From Sequoia sempervirens (lineage: Eukaryota; Streptophyta; Pinopsida; Cupressales; Cupressaceae), in contig VDFB02270651.1 in the NCBI GenBank assembly GCA_007258455.2, positions 702,795,360 to 702,859,359 on the forward strand: DNA of 64,000 nucleotides. Reading direction: 5' to 3'. Each line of letters begins with the position of its first letter. The stretch's first letter is position 1. The position numbers were made by a program, and so were the translations under genes. The notes under the pieces were generated by a model. That model saw only the letters and a list, made by a program, of their open reading frames with translations, was not told the origin of the DNA and did no database searches. Shown here piece by piece: positions 10,491 to 22,614 of this stretch.

Positions 10491-11591
10491 GATATATTTA
10501 ATTCCTAATTCCAAAAATCCTAAGAAAAAATACCCACTCCTACATACTCATTGATAGAAATTACATTTGTCTTTTACCTGAAATATTTCAATTCTAATAT
10601 GTTAGTAATGATTTAGTCAGCATGAGTTCAAAGCCTTCCCATTGCCTATGACTTAGCAATTATAAAACCAAAAAAAAATCTTATAAATGTAGGAAGAATT
10701 CCTCCCAATCCACCTATGCCCATGTTGCTAAAGTTCTCACTCCCAATACAAGAAGAATTTCCAAAACCAAACCAATCTCTTCCAAATGTATAGGAGGATA
10801 TGTTGTGTCTTAGAGACATGTACCCCATCTTTCTTTGAAATGTAGGCTCCCTTTATTTTCTTCTCCTTTTGTTTCTTTTGTGTTTTATTGTCCACTTGAT
10901 TTATTTCCTTTTGTTTTAGATTTTTCTTTTTATTTGTTTCAATGGTTTTTCCTTAGGTATATTTCCTTTTGTTTGTTTGTTTTGTTTTTTTTAAAGCAAA
11001 GGCAGAAAGCCTATAATTTTATATATATAATAAAATAGGTTTATACATAGGATTAAGGAGGTGGATCTTAGAAATCCATGTTTTTTGCAGATATTTCATA
11101 AACTTTAGTATATTGCATAGGGAAATGCATAATTTCATATCATTCCCCCTAATAATATATCAAAAAACCCAACCCATTCTGAAAACCTTCCATCATCATT
11201 TCAAAAACCAAAATTTTAGAATATTGCTTGATCCTGTACTGGCTATTCTTCCATTAGAGCCACTTGGACATAGTTTTCATTTTGAGCTTTTGTAGTCTCC
11301 ACTATTTGATAAGACTGCAACAAATCCATAATGTTAGAAAGGAAAATATAGAGCACCTAAGAAGGAAATATGATTCTTTGTGCTTACGGGCTTGTCACCT
11401 CCGCTCCAAGGATGGTGTGAATAGCTTCCTCAACTCTAGGGAAAGAAAAATTGAAAACCAAATTCATACAATCATGAGAGAGGTATTCCTCGAAAGGAAG
11501 CTCCCATGGTTGAATCGCCATGCTCACTCTAGATTCTAGGGCTTTAAAGCCATGCTACAAATTCTCCACACCCGAACGACTATATAGGATG
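10491..11591. other. Largely featureless; one unassigned frame
   Basis: Mostly T-rich sequence with no recognised gene. The frame 11264-11539 (91 codons) has a less biased composition than its surroundings (RRKYDSLCLRACHLRSKDGV and a Glu/Arg-rich end) and could be a pseudogene fragment. I recognise no domain, and no splice or start context supports it. Confidence 0.35.
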
Positions 11592-11678
11592 ATTAATTAA
11601 GCAAAGCTTCAGGTGAATTCCACTTATCAATCAACTTCCTTTATAAGTGGCATTCACCTAAAGCTTTGCTTAATTAAC
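11592..11678. repeat. Perfect-looking hairpin, 36-bp arms, 15-nt loop
   Basis: Arms 11592-11627 and 11643-11678 are inverted copies matching at 33 of 36 positions. The arms start ATTAATTAAGCAAAGCTT. The loop is 11628-11642. It could be a small foldback transposon, a microRNA-like precursor, or an inverted duplication from replication slippage. Confidence 0.8.
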
Positions 11679-12509
11679 CTTCCTTTTTTTATACTTTCAG
11701 GGCTGGTCATTTAGGAATACTCACCAGAAGATCCCAAAAATGTTGACATGTCTTTTGGTTGGCCTTTCAGAGTTGTTCATCTTTGCATGTATACAAAGAC
11801 ACCTTTGGAGCTTGGTGTTGATGGCATGATGTCATACTAACCTACCCCTTGGCCTATACTAATGGGTATTCTATTGCATGTGTGTTTTTCCCCCATTTTT
11901 GTTTTTTGTTTTTTTTTCTTCTTTTTTCATTTTCCATCCATTCTCATGCTTTGATGATGTAAATATTCCTCTTTCTTAGATGCAACTAGTTGGAGGGATT
12001 CATTAGTAGCAAGGTTGTGCATTGCAATATTTTTTGTTCATCCACATGGTTTGTTTATTGTGATCTTTATTTCTAGGTCATGCTTACCAATGTGACCAAG
12101 TAGGGTTTCCTTTCTTGGTTTTTCCTTGGTTGTTTTCTTGGTGTTGTAATGTGTTGTTTTGGTGTATTGGTTTCTTTTTTAAATTTTTGTGTTCTTCCTT
12201 TTGCTTCTTTGTGGTTTACCACCTATGGGTTGGCTTTATTTCCATGTTTATTGTGTGTTTTGGTTTCAGGGGGCATTCCATTACATATCCTTGTCATTTT
12301 CCCATCATTCCCCTTTTAGTAGATCAATTTACTAGAGTTGGGAAGCACTTTTTCTTGATGACATCTAGGTGATGTCTTCGTCCCTTTAGTTATTTTTGGG
12401 TTGGTTGTCTTTGCATGCTCGATATTGTACCTCCAAAACCTCATTGACAAAATCCTCATGAGTGTGCAAGCGTCTTACCAATTTCCATACTTAGGAATTT
12501 TTTTCATTC
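11679..12509. other. No recognised feature
   Basis: T-rich sequence. The 85-codon frame at 12115-12372 is Phe/Cys/Trp-rich because of the base composition and is not considered a gene. Confidence 0.5.
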
Positions 12510-12970
12510 TTTCAACATCAAAGTTTTAAAATCTTCCTATCTTGGTACCTAGTTAGCGTTTTCCCCAAATCCCACTCTTGATAAGATTAAGTGTTGAATT
12601 CATCTCAAAATCATAGTTTTGGAGTGTCCTTATTAGGGCTAAAAGTTAATTCTCTTCCTAAACTCCAATCCTAGTTGTCTTTCAGTAGTGTCCTCCCCTT
12701 CAGAGTCAAAGTTTTAGAGTTTCCTTATGAAAGTACCAAGTTAGCGTTCCCTTCAAAGTCTAATCATGGTGTACCTTGATGTTGTATCCCTATCAAAATC
12801 AGAGTTTTAGAGTTCCCTTATTTGAGTGATAAGTTAGTGTTCCCTCTAATCCCAATGTACCTTGATGATGTATCCATTTTAGAATATGAGTTATAGAGTT
12901 CCCTTATCCAAGTGCCAAGCTAGTGGTCGTTTCAAACTCTAACCCCAGTATGTTTTGAATTTCATGCATG
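12510..12970 (+). repeat. Diverged tandem repeats, 86-95 bp period
   Basis: Five degenerate units, each with an AAAGTTTTAGAGTTCCCTTA-like core (AGTTTT near 12522, 12615, 12710, 12803; degenerate at 12889), followed by a GCCAAGTTAGYGTTCCC-like block and CCAATGTACCTTGATG. The spacing is 86-95 bp. No coding potential. Confidence 0.75.
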
Positions 12971-14884
12971 TGGTGTGGTGGTTTTAGACTTCCCTTCTTT
13001 GAAGTATTTGTTGATAGGAATCTCTAACCCATGAAATTTGATATCCTTTTAAGGCCTATCTCTTAATTTCCAAGATTATTGTTCTTTTTATTTGGAAACT
13101 TTGTGACATTGATTGTACACCCATGGGCCTATGCTCTACCATATTTCATATTGGATATAATTCTTAAATGTGATGATAACGGTCTTGGATTTGATTGTAT
13201 AATGTGTTGATTAGTTAGAAGTATCAATAATTAGTCTATGTGATTGAAAATGCTCATGGAAGGAGAACAAGCCCCATCAAAAGAGATGAAGTATAGATAT
13301 AAGGGTTATTATCCATCTTCAAAGATTTTCTCTCCTTGGGAAAAATTGGAGATACAAATATTTGGCATGTAAATGTTCAAGAATTCTTGTAGAAGGGAAG
13401 TGCTAAGGGAAATAGAACCTTCATGGCTTAATCCTTGACCAAGTCAACATTGGTTCAATCTATTATATTTTTGGTTTCATTCTAGTCTCCAAAATTAGTG
13501 TTAGCCTATGCCAAGGCTTATGATCAAAGACAAAAGAAAGTGTTTGACCCTACAATCCAAACTATATTGGATATAAGCTCAAATATGATTGAGAGGGTGT
13601 TCAAAATTCCAAATTATACAAATTATTATAAGACTTGAGGGATCTAGCCTTGAGAAATTTTTTGGTGCATCTTGGAGTGAAACAAACCTCGCCATTGTGT
13701 CCAAAGTGATAAAAAACCTACAGATCGATTATCATTTTGTGAAAATATGAGAATTTGAAATTTGGGATTTTTTTGAAGGCATGTTTTATGAGGTAGAAAT
13801 CCATAAAATTGTACATATATGTACGACAATATATTGTCGTATTGAGTCATACCTCCATCACTATAGGTCTATGCAAAAATATTGTGAGTAGGCATAATTT
13901 TTCGGTGAAGGTTTTAATTTTCCCAATAATTTAAAAGTTGCAACAACAAGGTTTTATATTTTTTAGGTGGGTTGTTTTTTTTAATCTCGGTGGATTTTTA
14001 GGTGGTGAGGGTCTGTTGAGTGGTGTCATCTTCCATAATCATGGATCGCTACCTTTGGGGCGTCTTCACCACTCATCGCTAGTCAACAACCTGAACATAG
14101 CCTTTTCACCAACCCTATGCTTCCCTACCACTCCTCTTTGTTGTCGCTCAACTACAGCCTCCTAAAACTCCTTAACACCTCGCAATAGCCCCAACCATGG
14201 TCATATTGGTGACCATGAGTTGTTGGCCCAACAAAATAGTGCCCACCCCAATCACATGGGTGACCAAGGGATTTGACTTAGCCCTAGGATGCTATCCCCT
14301 TGGTCCATCATAAGACCAGGGGCCTATTTTTTAGCCCCCAGGTCATCCTTAGGGCTAGATTGGGTAAGTTTTCAAAAATTGGGTGTAACTTGGGAATCCT
14401 GTGTCCATTTTTTTAAAACTTTATATCTTAAAAAAGATGGTTCTGAGCCTGATCCATTGGTGTAGGTTTTTTTTCTTGATTCTACCTCATAATTTTTTAA
14501 GCCAATTGAAGTTAGATCTTCTTTTTTTCACTTTCGAGGTCATAACTCGGGCATATAAACTCCATTTTTTGTGAATGAATAGATGTTGAAAAGGTTCTTA
14601 ATGCTCCACATAGATCTGTAGTCCATATTTGTAGAATATTTACTAGGTACATAGAGAATTGTATGAAGTGTTTTTTCTATTTTTAGCTTTTATACTTTCA
14701 AAGTTGCATTGAGGTTTGAATTTTTGTGTTGTGGGGGGTGTTTTTCTTGATTTTCGTATCTATATACATCAAATAATAACAAACCCTTCCTAAACATTAT
14801 TTTAAAAACCTCAAACACCATGACATACACCTTTTTCGTTGAACATCTTACACCACACAACTATCATATCTAGAAATATCATAT
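12971..14884. other. No gene recognised; possible C3 leader
   Basis: T-rich sequence upstream of the C3 gag. It would be expected to hold the 5' LTR and leader of C3, but I found no matching 3' LTR to prove it. The frame 13938-14165 has no recognised motif. Confidence 0.4.
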
Positions 14885-15663
14885 GATCAGATTGCTCATG
14901 TCTAAGGGTTTATGGTCCACTTTGGATGAAGTACAACCAACTTTGACTCATTAGTTTGAGATACTTCAACATAGGAACAAGATGGATGGGGCTATGGGAC
15001 TAATTTCACTGCATATTTTAAAGTCTCCTATTTCATCTTGAGTCTTGCACCACTCCTAGGGATATGTGGGTGAAGCCCAGTGATATTTTTGGCACCATTA
15101 ATGAGTTTTGAGCACTTCAGTTTGAGGTGGATTTGGCTTCTTTGGGACTTGATTCTTTCTTCTCCATTGAGGATTTTGTGGTGAAATTTATGTCCCTCAA
15201 ATCACTTTTGCAAGGTTGTGAGAAGAATAAAACTAACAAAGAGTGAATTTTCTTGATATTGTCTAAGCTTTGAGGCCCATTCCAACTCTTCTCTTCCATA
15301 TTTTACTCTACCATATATGTGTTGGGTAATGATTTTACCATGCCTCCTTTGAGGCTTTTTGCAAGTGTTTAACATAAGAACATTTAAAGTTGGTTAAGTT
15401 GGATGCTCTTTTAGGTTCAAAAATCCATGCATTAGTAGCACTTTCCATTTAAGGGGAAATAAAAGAAGAAAAAAAATCCTAAGATAGACCCATCATGTAG
15501 TGAGAATTCCTCCAAGCCACCTCTAAAGTCAGAATAAAAAATACATCCTATTCCTAAGTATGATAAGTCTTCTAAGTCTGGCGAGTCTTCCTCCAAGACG
15601 ACGAAGAAATCAGGTGAACCTTGTAGTTTATGTGGCAAGAAAGGACATCTACTTACCATATGT
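14885..15663 (+). pseudogene. C3 copia gag with CCHC knuckle
   Basis: In shifted frames the translation gives SKGLWSTLDEVQPT, then HRNKMDGAMGLISLHI, then FEVDLASLGLDSF, the layout of the copia gag domain (UBN2-like). A zinc knuckle CSLCGKKGHLLTIC (CX2CX4HX4C) is encoded at 15622-15663 after a Ser/Lys-rich linker. Gag packages the element RNA into particles. Several stops and at least one frameshift make it non-functional. It is followed by the protease segment of the same element. Confidence 0.75.
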
Positions 15664-16397
15664 TGGAAGATATTAGAGGCTTTAAAGGAAGCCATGCAAC
15701 AACATAAAATTTTAGCTTCCCAGTCTTCAACACATACAGGAAAAGGTCTGCTCTTTTTGCATGGTCCTTACCTTCAACATCTACTTGGATACTTGATTCT
15801 AGTGCTTCTCACCACATGACACATAACACACATTTATTTACCACTCTTTCACATTGTGTCACTTCATAGATTGCAGTTGGTGAATCTACTTAACTTTCAG
15901 TTTTCGGTTCAGGTTTTGTCTCACTAGAAGGTGGTTGTCTTTAGGAATTTCTTGTTGTTCTTGACATTTCAACCAACCTTCTTTCAGTTTATCATATTTG
16001 TCATTTTTGCACTGGCGGGACAGTTGAGTTCTCACCACGTGATGTGGTTATTCAAGACCTTCATGATCCTAATATTGTTGTGGATATTGTGAGTGTTGAT
16101 TCTACATCATGATTATATTGATTTGATGGATTTTAGAGCTCATCTAGTTTAGTTCATCTCTCATAGCACATGTAGATTCAGTGAGTATGCTTCAGCATGA
16201 GCATTTTGGACATGTAAACTATAGATATCTCCAACAGATGAGTACACAATCATTAGTTTTAGGTCTCTCTAAGATTTCATGTACTGATGGTGTTTGTCGA
16301 GGATGTGTTCTTGGAAAACATCACTGGGATTCTTTTCTTATAGATAGAGTTGTACGTGCTAAGACACCCTTAAAGTTGGTACATAATGACCCATGTC
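15664..16397 (+). pseudogene. C3 protease and GAG-pre-integrase region
   Basis: WILDSSASHHMT at 15786-15821 matches the copia protease active-site block; the usual D-S-G-A reads D-S-S-A, so the catalytic turn is damaged. Later FSPRDVVIQDLHDPNIVV leads to the GAG-pre-integrase segment at 16181-16390, with HEHFGHVNYRYLQQMS and the CXXC...GKHH zinc-finger part. The protein breaks at 16397, where B1 is inserted, and resumes at 31336 with the integrase core. Confidence 0.78.
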
Positions 16398-17010
16398 TGT
16401 TGGGAAAATATGTCTCAACCTTGCAATTACATAATTTACCGTTGATACATAAGGTACTATTCATACGATGACGACGGGGGGTGCCCCCCCGGTGAAGGGT
16501 TTGGGGGGATCATCCCCCCTATTGGGGGTCAAGGGGGCAACACCCCCGGAAGCCAAATTTTATGTATACTTTATTATTGTAAATCTGGACCATTCATCAT
16601 TATGTCTTACATCTGATGGTCAATATTTTTGTTGGCTTGAGTTTCCCTAGAAGGCAACCCTATTTTATGAGGGCGTTGTATTACAATTGTGTATTGTGAT
16701 GTATTCTAAGAGTTTGATAGCGATTGTGTTACCTCAGGATCTCTGGTAGGTGATACTCTTGTGAGAAGCTTGCTCTGCAAGTATATTGTAATCTTTGTGA
16801 TTTTTGAATAATATATTGGGAAACTTTTAGAGTGTGGAGTTTTTCTCCTGAAAGGATTTTCTCATGTAAATCACTATGTTGTGGTATGCATTATATTTTT
16901 GTTTATTTATGTTTAAGTTTATGTAACTATTAAAGGTATGAATTTTTTTTGCATTATTCTCCTCTTGAGATTAGTGTAGGAATTTGTTTCGCTACCTTAG
17001 CTTCCTTACA
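16398..17010 (+). repeat. 5' LTR of B1
   Basis: 613 bp, starting TGTTGGGAAAATATG and ending CTTCCTTACA, followed after two bases by a primer binding site. It matches the LTRs at 19694, 24834 and 27274 over most of its length. The U3 part differs from B2: a G/C-rich block (16476-16548) followed by AAATTTTATGTATAC replaces the AT-rich block of the B2 LTRs. Confidence 0.92.
16476..16548 (+). repeat. G-run / C-run module in B1 LTR U3
   Basis: Alternating runs of five to seven G or C separated by short spacers, with several self-complementary pairs. It can form stem-loops or G-quadruplexes. An expanded version with an additional unit is at 30765-30872 in the 3' LTR. Modules of this look are scattered in plant LTRs. 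Confidence 0.8.
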
Positions 17011-17012
17011 AG

Positions 17013-17024
17013 TGGTATTAGAGC
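17013..17024 (+). promoter_or_regulatory. Primer binding site of B1 (initiator tRNA-Met)
   Basis: TGGTATTAGAGC, one substitution away from the canonical copia primer site TGGTATCAGAGC complementary to the 3' end of initiator tRNA-Met. B2 has the canonical form. Confidence 0.9.
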
Positions 17025-17134
17025 CTGATCACCTTTGGTTTCAATTGTGGGTTGTTTGGTTTTTTTAGCTAATCCAATTTTGAGTGGGAGCTTTTGTAGA
17101 AGACACTTTGTGATCTTGTTGCAATAATTTTTAG

Positions 17135-17910
17135 ATGACAAGTTCATCAGGGATAATAGAGGTGGATAATTTTTTTGGAAATAATTTTGAAATGTGGAAG
17201 CTGAAGATGGAGGATCTGTTGATAGATTGAGATCTATGGGTTGTTATTTATGAGAATGTTTCAAGGCCTACAGATCCTACTCAGGCTTCTCAATATGATG
17301 TTATGGGCTGTAAAGCTAGGGGTCTAATCGGATTGTGCTTGATAGACTCTATTTTAATCAATGTCCATGAAGAGGCCTCTGCACAAAAACTATGGAAGAA
17401 TCTTGGTGAGATGTATCAAGCCAAATATTTAGTGAACAATAGTTTATTGAGGAAGAAATTATATTCCTTGAGAATTTAAGAGGGTAGACGAATTATAGAA
17501 CACCTAGAAGCATTCAATATGTTGGTGGCTTAGTTGGGATCAGTTGGTGTCAAAATGGACGAGGAGGAGAAATATCATATCTTGCTTTGTTCTTTGCCTC
17601 ATTCATGGGATTCTCTTGTTATGGCTATTGGGAGTACTTATGTTATATTGAAGACTGAAGATGTGGTGGGTTCTTTTCTTTCTAAAGAGATGAGGAGGAA
17701 GGTATCCATCAATGCCAAGGAGGCCCTAAATGTTCATGGAAGACCTAAGGAAAAAGGTAAGAAGAACGAGAAGAGTGATAAATCAAAGTCCAAGGGGAGA
17801 TCCAAATCTCCTGGAAAGTCCAAAGTTACTTGCTAGAACTACAGTAAACCTAGACATGTTTGTAAGTAATGCAAAGAAGAAAAGAAGAAGAAAAAGAAGA
17901 AATTTGATTC
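17135..17910 (+). pseudogene. B1 copia gag
   Basis: Starts near ATG 17135 (MTSSSGIIEVDNFFGNNFEM) and stays in one frame to 17836 despite a few stops (for example TAG at 17531-17533, where B2 has CAG). The centre contains WDSLVMAIGSTYVILKTEDV, typical of UBN2-type copia gag, and the C-terminus is Lys-rich. The zinc knuckle is destroyed: two Cys codons have changed and two stops intervene (17834-17875). This capsid/RNA-packaging protein is non-functional. B2 carries the better-preserved copy. Confidence 0.8.
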
Positions 17911-17956
17911 TGGCTCTGAGTCTGAGAAGGAATATGGTGATGTATTCATTGTAGCC

Positions 17957-19690
17957 TTGGAAACTCATGTAGGTAATGATGCATGGTTAATTGAATCAAG
18001 TGCATCTTTCCATATGACCTTTAATAGAGGTTGGTTTTTTGAATATGAAGAATTTGACGAAGGTAAGGTGTACTTGGGTGATGATTCTCATTTGAATATT
18101 GTTGATCATGGTAAAGTTAGAATCAACTTTCCTGATGGTAGAATAAAGATGATTAATGGTGTGTTGCATATCCTTGGATTAGCACAAAATTTGATAAATG
18201 TGATAAAACTAATAGATGCAGGTGTGCAAGTAGTATTTTTGATGCAAGATGCAAGATGGTTAGAGGTGTTATGGTGCTTGCTAGAGGTGTCAAACATAGA
18301 ACATTGTATAAGCTTGATGCATGCACTATTGAGTGCAATAGTACTTCTATGAAAATAAAGTATGTGGAAGAGGTGAGGGTTTCATCTTCAATATATGGTC
18401 ATGAATTTTGGGTACCCAAGGGTGCTCTTTCTTCTTAATCAAAGTTACCTGTAGAGAAAACTATGTTATGACACTAGAGACTTGGCTACATTGAATAAAA
18501 GGGTCTAAGGACCTTGAAAAGTAAAAACTTGGAGAAAAGGGTCTAAGGACCTTGAAAAATAAAAAATTTGTTGAAGGTTTTTCTGATTGTAATCTTGAAT
18601 TTGATTTATGTGAGCATTGCATTTATGAAAAACAAAACCACATTCAGTATTACTCGAGTTCTCATAAATCTTGTGGTGTATTGGATCTTATTCATTCTGA
18701 TGTGTTTGGTCCTATAGATGTTCCTTCAATTGGTAAATCCACATATTATGTTTAATTTATTGATGACTACAACAGAAGGACATGGGTATATTTTCTAAAG
18801 AGTAAATTTAAAGTTTCCAATCAATTTAACAAATTTAAAGCAATGGTTGAGTTGCAGAATGGAAAGAAAATAAAATGTTTGAGGACTAATACTGGTAGTG
18901 AATTTTTCTCTAATGATTTTGATAGATTTTATAAAGATTGTGGTATTCATAGACAAAAGACAATTTTGTATTCTCCACAACAAAATGGAGTTACAGGAAG
19001 AATGAACATGGCACTGATGGAGAAGGCTAGGAGTATGTTGAGTGGTGTTGTTCTAGAACAAAGGTTTTGGGCTGAAGTTGTTGCCACTGCTTGTTACCTG
19101 ATTAATAAATCTCCTAAATCTCTTGCTAATAAGACACCTATAAAGGCATGGTTGGGCCACAAGCCTTCATTAAGACATCTTAGAGTTTTTGGTTGTGAGG
19201 CATATCCACATGTGCCAAAGGAGAAGTGAACAAAGTTGGAGAACAAGGATATGAAATGTATCTTCATTGGATACAATTATGGTATGAAAGGATACAAGCT
19301 TTGGGATCCTATTGTAGAAAAGGTAATACATAGTAGAAGTTTTATTTTTAGATAGTATAAGCCTTCTTTTGTTACATTGTATATAGAACAAAGTAAATAG
19401 GAAGATGTGATTCAATTTCCTTCTACACGTGAGAAAGTTGAATCGAGGCCCATGGATAGAAAAGAAGTTGAGGAGAGCTCATCTAGCTTCGAATCTTCAG
19501 AAGAGGAGGAAGAAACTCCAACTCAACTTGAGCATAGGTCTACAAGTCATAGACAACCACCTAAAATGTATTCACTTGATGATTGGAGATGTACTTTTGC
19601 TTTGAATACTAACATGGATGAACCTAGATCGGTAGAAGAGGCATTAGGTATGAATGATGTAGAATCCTAGAAGATTGCTATGGATGAAGA
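17957..19690 (+). pseudogene. B1 protease and integrase segment
   Basis: Protease block DAWLIESSASFHMT: the catalytic D-S-G-A reads E-S-S-A, so the active site is lost. After a frameshift the GAG-pre-integrase CEHCIYEKQNH and the integrase core follow (HSDVFGPIDVPSIGKSTYYV, then YSPQQNGVTGRM). The second catalytic Asp of the D-D-E triad is Asn (RTNTGSEF). The region ends in an acidic Ser/Glu linker (EESSSSFESSEEEEE) and NTNMDEPRSVEEALGM, then stops abruptly at 19693 where B2 is inserted. The frame resumes at 25469. Confidence 0.85.
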
Positions 19691-19693
19691 AAT

Positions 19694-20325
19694 TGTTGGG
19701 AAAATGTGTCTCAACCTTGCAATTATATGTAGTTTATTGTTGATATGATGTATATATATTTATATATATGTTTCCTAGTTACAATGATAGGTTTATACAA
19801 TGGCAACACAGAGCGAAATGTGAGCGTGTTAACTTCTTCAGGAAAATTCTAGAATGAATGGCATACATTAAATAAAGGAAATATTGTAAATCTGGGCCAT
19901 TCATTATTAGGTTTTAGATCTAATGGTATATTTTTTTTTGGCTTGTCTTTCCCTAGAATTTAACTCTATTTTATGAGGGCATTATATTATGACCACAAGA
20001 GAGAGACGGTGATGTATTCCGAGAGTCTGATAGCAGTCGTGTTGTCTCTTGATCTATGAGTGGTGGTAATCCTATGAGAAAATTTCTTTGCAAGTATATT
20101 ATAATCTTTGTGATTTATTGAATAATATATTGGGCGAATTTTGGAGTGTGGGGTTTTTCTCCCAAAAGCGTTTTTCCCAAGTAAATCATTGTGTCGTGGT
20201 ATGCATGATATTTATGTTAATTTATGTTTAAGTTTCTGTAACTATTAAAGATCTATAAAATTTTTGCATTATTCCCCTCTCAAGATTAGTGTAGGAAGTT
20301 GTTCCACTACCTTAGCTTCCTTACA
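19694..20325 (+). repeat. 5' LTR of B2
   Basis: 632 bp, TGTTGGGAAAATGTG...CTTCCTTACA. Highly similar to the 3' LTR at 24834-25463. It lacks the G-rich module of the B1 LTRs and instead has an AT-rich segment with a TATATATATTTATATATATG run. Confidence 0.92.
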
Positions 20326-20327
20326 AG

Positions 20328-20339
20328 TGGTATCAGAGC
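20328..20339 (+). promoter_or_regulatory. Primer binding site of B2 (initiator tRNA-Met)
   Basis: Exact TGGTATCAGAGC two bases after the 5' LTR, the canonical initiator tRNA-Met primer site of plant copia elements. Confidence 0.93.
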
Positions 20340-20449
20340 TTGATCACCTTTGGTTTCAGTTATGGGTTGCTGGGTTTTTGAACTAATCCAGTTTTGAGTG
20401 GGAGCTTGTGTAGAAGGCACTTTGTGATCTTGTTGTAGGAATTTTTTGG

Positions 20450-21190
20450 ATGGCAATTTCATCAAGGAGAATAGAGGTGGAGAAATTTTATGAAAATAAC
20501 TTTGAGATGTGCAAGCTAAAGATGGAGGATCTATTGATAGATCAAGATGTGTGGGATGTTGTTGATGAGAATGTTTCAAGGCCCACATATCCTACTCAGG
20601 CTACTCAATATGATGTTATGGACTGCAAATCCAAGGGTCTAATCAGATTGTGCTTGAAAGACTATGTTTTAATTAATGTCCATGAAGAGACCTCTACACA
20701 AAAACTATGGAAGAAGCTTGGTGAGATGTGTCATGCCAAATATTTAGTGAACAAGATTTTCTTAAGGAAGAAGTTGTATTCCTTAAGAATGGAAGAGGGT
20801 GCACGAATTAAAAACCACTTGGAAGCATTCAATATGTTGGTGGATCAGTTGGCATCAATTGGTGTCAAAATGGATGAGGAGGAGAAATATCAGATCCTGC
20901 TTTGTTCTTTGCCTGATTTGTGGGATTCTCTTGTTATGGCTATTGGGAGTACTTATATTATTTTGAATACTGAAGATGTGGTGGGTTCTTTGCTTTTTAA
21001 AGAGATGAGGAGGAAGGTATCCATCACTTCCAAGAGGACCTAAATGTTCATGGAAGACCTAAGGAAAAAGGCAAGAAGAATGAGAAGTGTGACAAATCCA
21101 AGTCCAGGGGCAGATCTAAATCTCTTGGAAAGTCCAAAGTTATTTGTTGGAACTGCGGTAAGCCTGGACATGTTCGTAAGGAATGTAAAG
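20450..21190 (+). pseudogene. B2 copia gag with intact CCHC knuckle
   Basis: A 198-codon open frame from ATG 20450 covers the UBN2-like gag core (WDVVDENVSRP, LWKKLGEMCHAKYLVNK, WDSLVMAIGSTYIILNTEDV). Compared with B1, a small deletion near 21035 shifts the frame. In the restored frame position a Lys/Arg/Ser-rich linker leads to the zinc knuckle CWNCGKPGHVRKEC at 21145-21186 (CX2CX4HX4C). The role is particle assembly and RNA binding. It lies 124 bp after the LTR, normal for copia. Confidence 0.87.
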
Positions 21191-22614
21191 AAGAAAAGAA
21201 GAAGAAAAAGAAGAAAGCTAATTTTGATTCTGAGTCTAAGAAGGAAGATGGCGATGCATTCATTACAACTTTGGAAACTTGTGTAGGTAATGATGCATGG
21301 TTAATTGACTCAGGGGCATCTGTCCATATGACCTTTAATAGAGATTAGTTTTGTGAATATGAAGAATTTGATGAAGGTAAGGTCTACTTGGGTGATGATT
21401 CTCATTTAGACATTGTTGGTCATGGTAAAGTTAAAATCAGGTTTCCTGATCGTAGAATAAAAATGATTAATGGTGTGTTGCATATCCCTGAATTAGCACA
21501 AAATTTGTTATCTGTGAGAAAACTAATAGATGTGGGTGTGTAGGTAGTATTTTTTGATCCAATATGCAAGATGGTTAGAGGTGCTATGGTGATTGCTAGA
21601 GGTGTCAGATATGGCACATTGTATAAGCTTGATGCATGCACTGTTGAGTGCAATAGTTTTTATGTGAAAATCAAGTCTATGGAAGAAGTGAGGGTTTCAC
21701 CTTCAGTAGATGGTCATGGATTTTGGGTACCCAAGGGTTCTCTTTCTTCTAAGACAAAGTTACCTACAGAGAAAACTATGTTATGGCACTAGAGACTTGG
21801 CCACATTGGAGAAAATGGTCTAAGGACCTTGAAAAATAAAAACCTTATTGAAGGTCTTTCTGATTGTAATCTTGAATTTGATTTCTGTGAGCATTGCATT
21901 TATGGAAAACAAAACCACGTTCAGTTTTATTCGAGCTCTCATAAATCTTGTGGTGTATTGGATCTTATTCATTATGATGTGTTTGGTCCTGTAGATGTTC
22001 CTTCAATTGGTAAATCCACATATTATGTTTCATTTATTGATGATTATAGTAGGACATGGGTATACTTTCTAAAGAGTAAATATGAAGTTTTCATTCGATT
22101 TAAAGAATTTAAAGAAATCATCGAGTTGCATACTTGAAAGAAAATAAAATTTTTAAGGATTGATAATTGCGGTGAATTATACTCTAATGATTTTGATAGA
22201 TTATGTAAAGATTGTGGTATTCATAGATAAAAAATAACTCTATATTCTCCACAACAGAATGGAGTTGTAGAAAGAATGAGCAGGACACTGATGGAGAAGG
22301 CTAGGAGTATGTTGAGTGGTGTTGTTCTAGAACAAAGGTTTTGGGTTGAAGCTATTGCCACTGCCTATTACCTGATTAGCAGGTCTCCTACATCAACTCT
22401 TTTTTATAAGATGCCTATAAAGGCATAGTCAAGTCGCAAGCCTTCATTGAAACATATTAGAGTTTTTGGTTGTGAGGCATATGCACATGTGCCAAAGGAG
22501 AAGCAAACAAAGTTGGAGAACAAAGCTATGAAATGTATCTTCATCGGATATAGTTATGGTGTGAAAGGATACAAGCTTTGGGATCCTATTGCACATAATG
22601 TAATACATAGTAGA
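21191..22614 (+). pseudogene. B2 protease and integrase
   Basis: The protease has an intact active-site block LIDSGASVHMT (Asp at 21307), in the same frame as the knuckle. It is followed by the HHCC/GAG-pre-integrase part (CEHCIYGKQNHVQF) and the integrase core (DLIHYDVFGPVDVPSIGK, then FIDDYSRTWVYFL, then RIDNCGELYSND, then YSPQQNGVVERM), so the D-D-E residues can be read. Stops at 21346, 21541, 21789, 22135 and 22228 break it. Protease cuts the polyprotein and integrase inserts the cDNA. The frame ends at 22614, where solo LTR V interrupts it. Confidence 0.87.

Noticed and set aside
12115..12372. A hydrophobic 85-codon frame that looks like a membrane protein
   Set aside because: T-rich sequence gives Phe, Leu, Cys and Trp codons by composition; no gene context.
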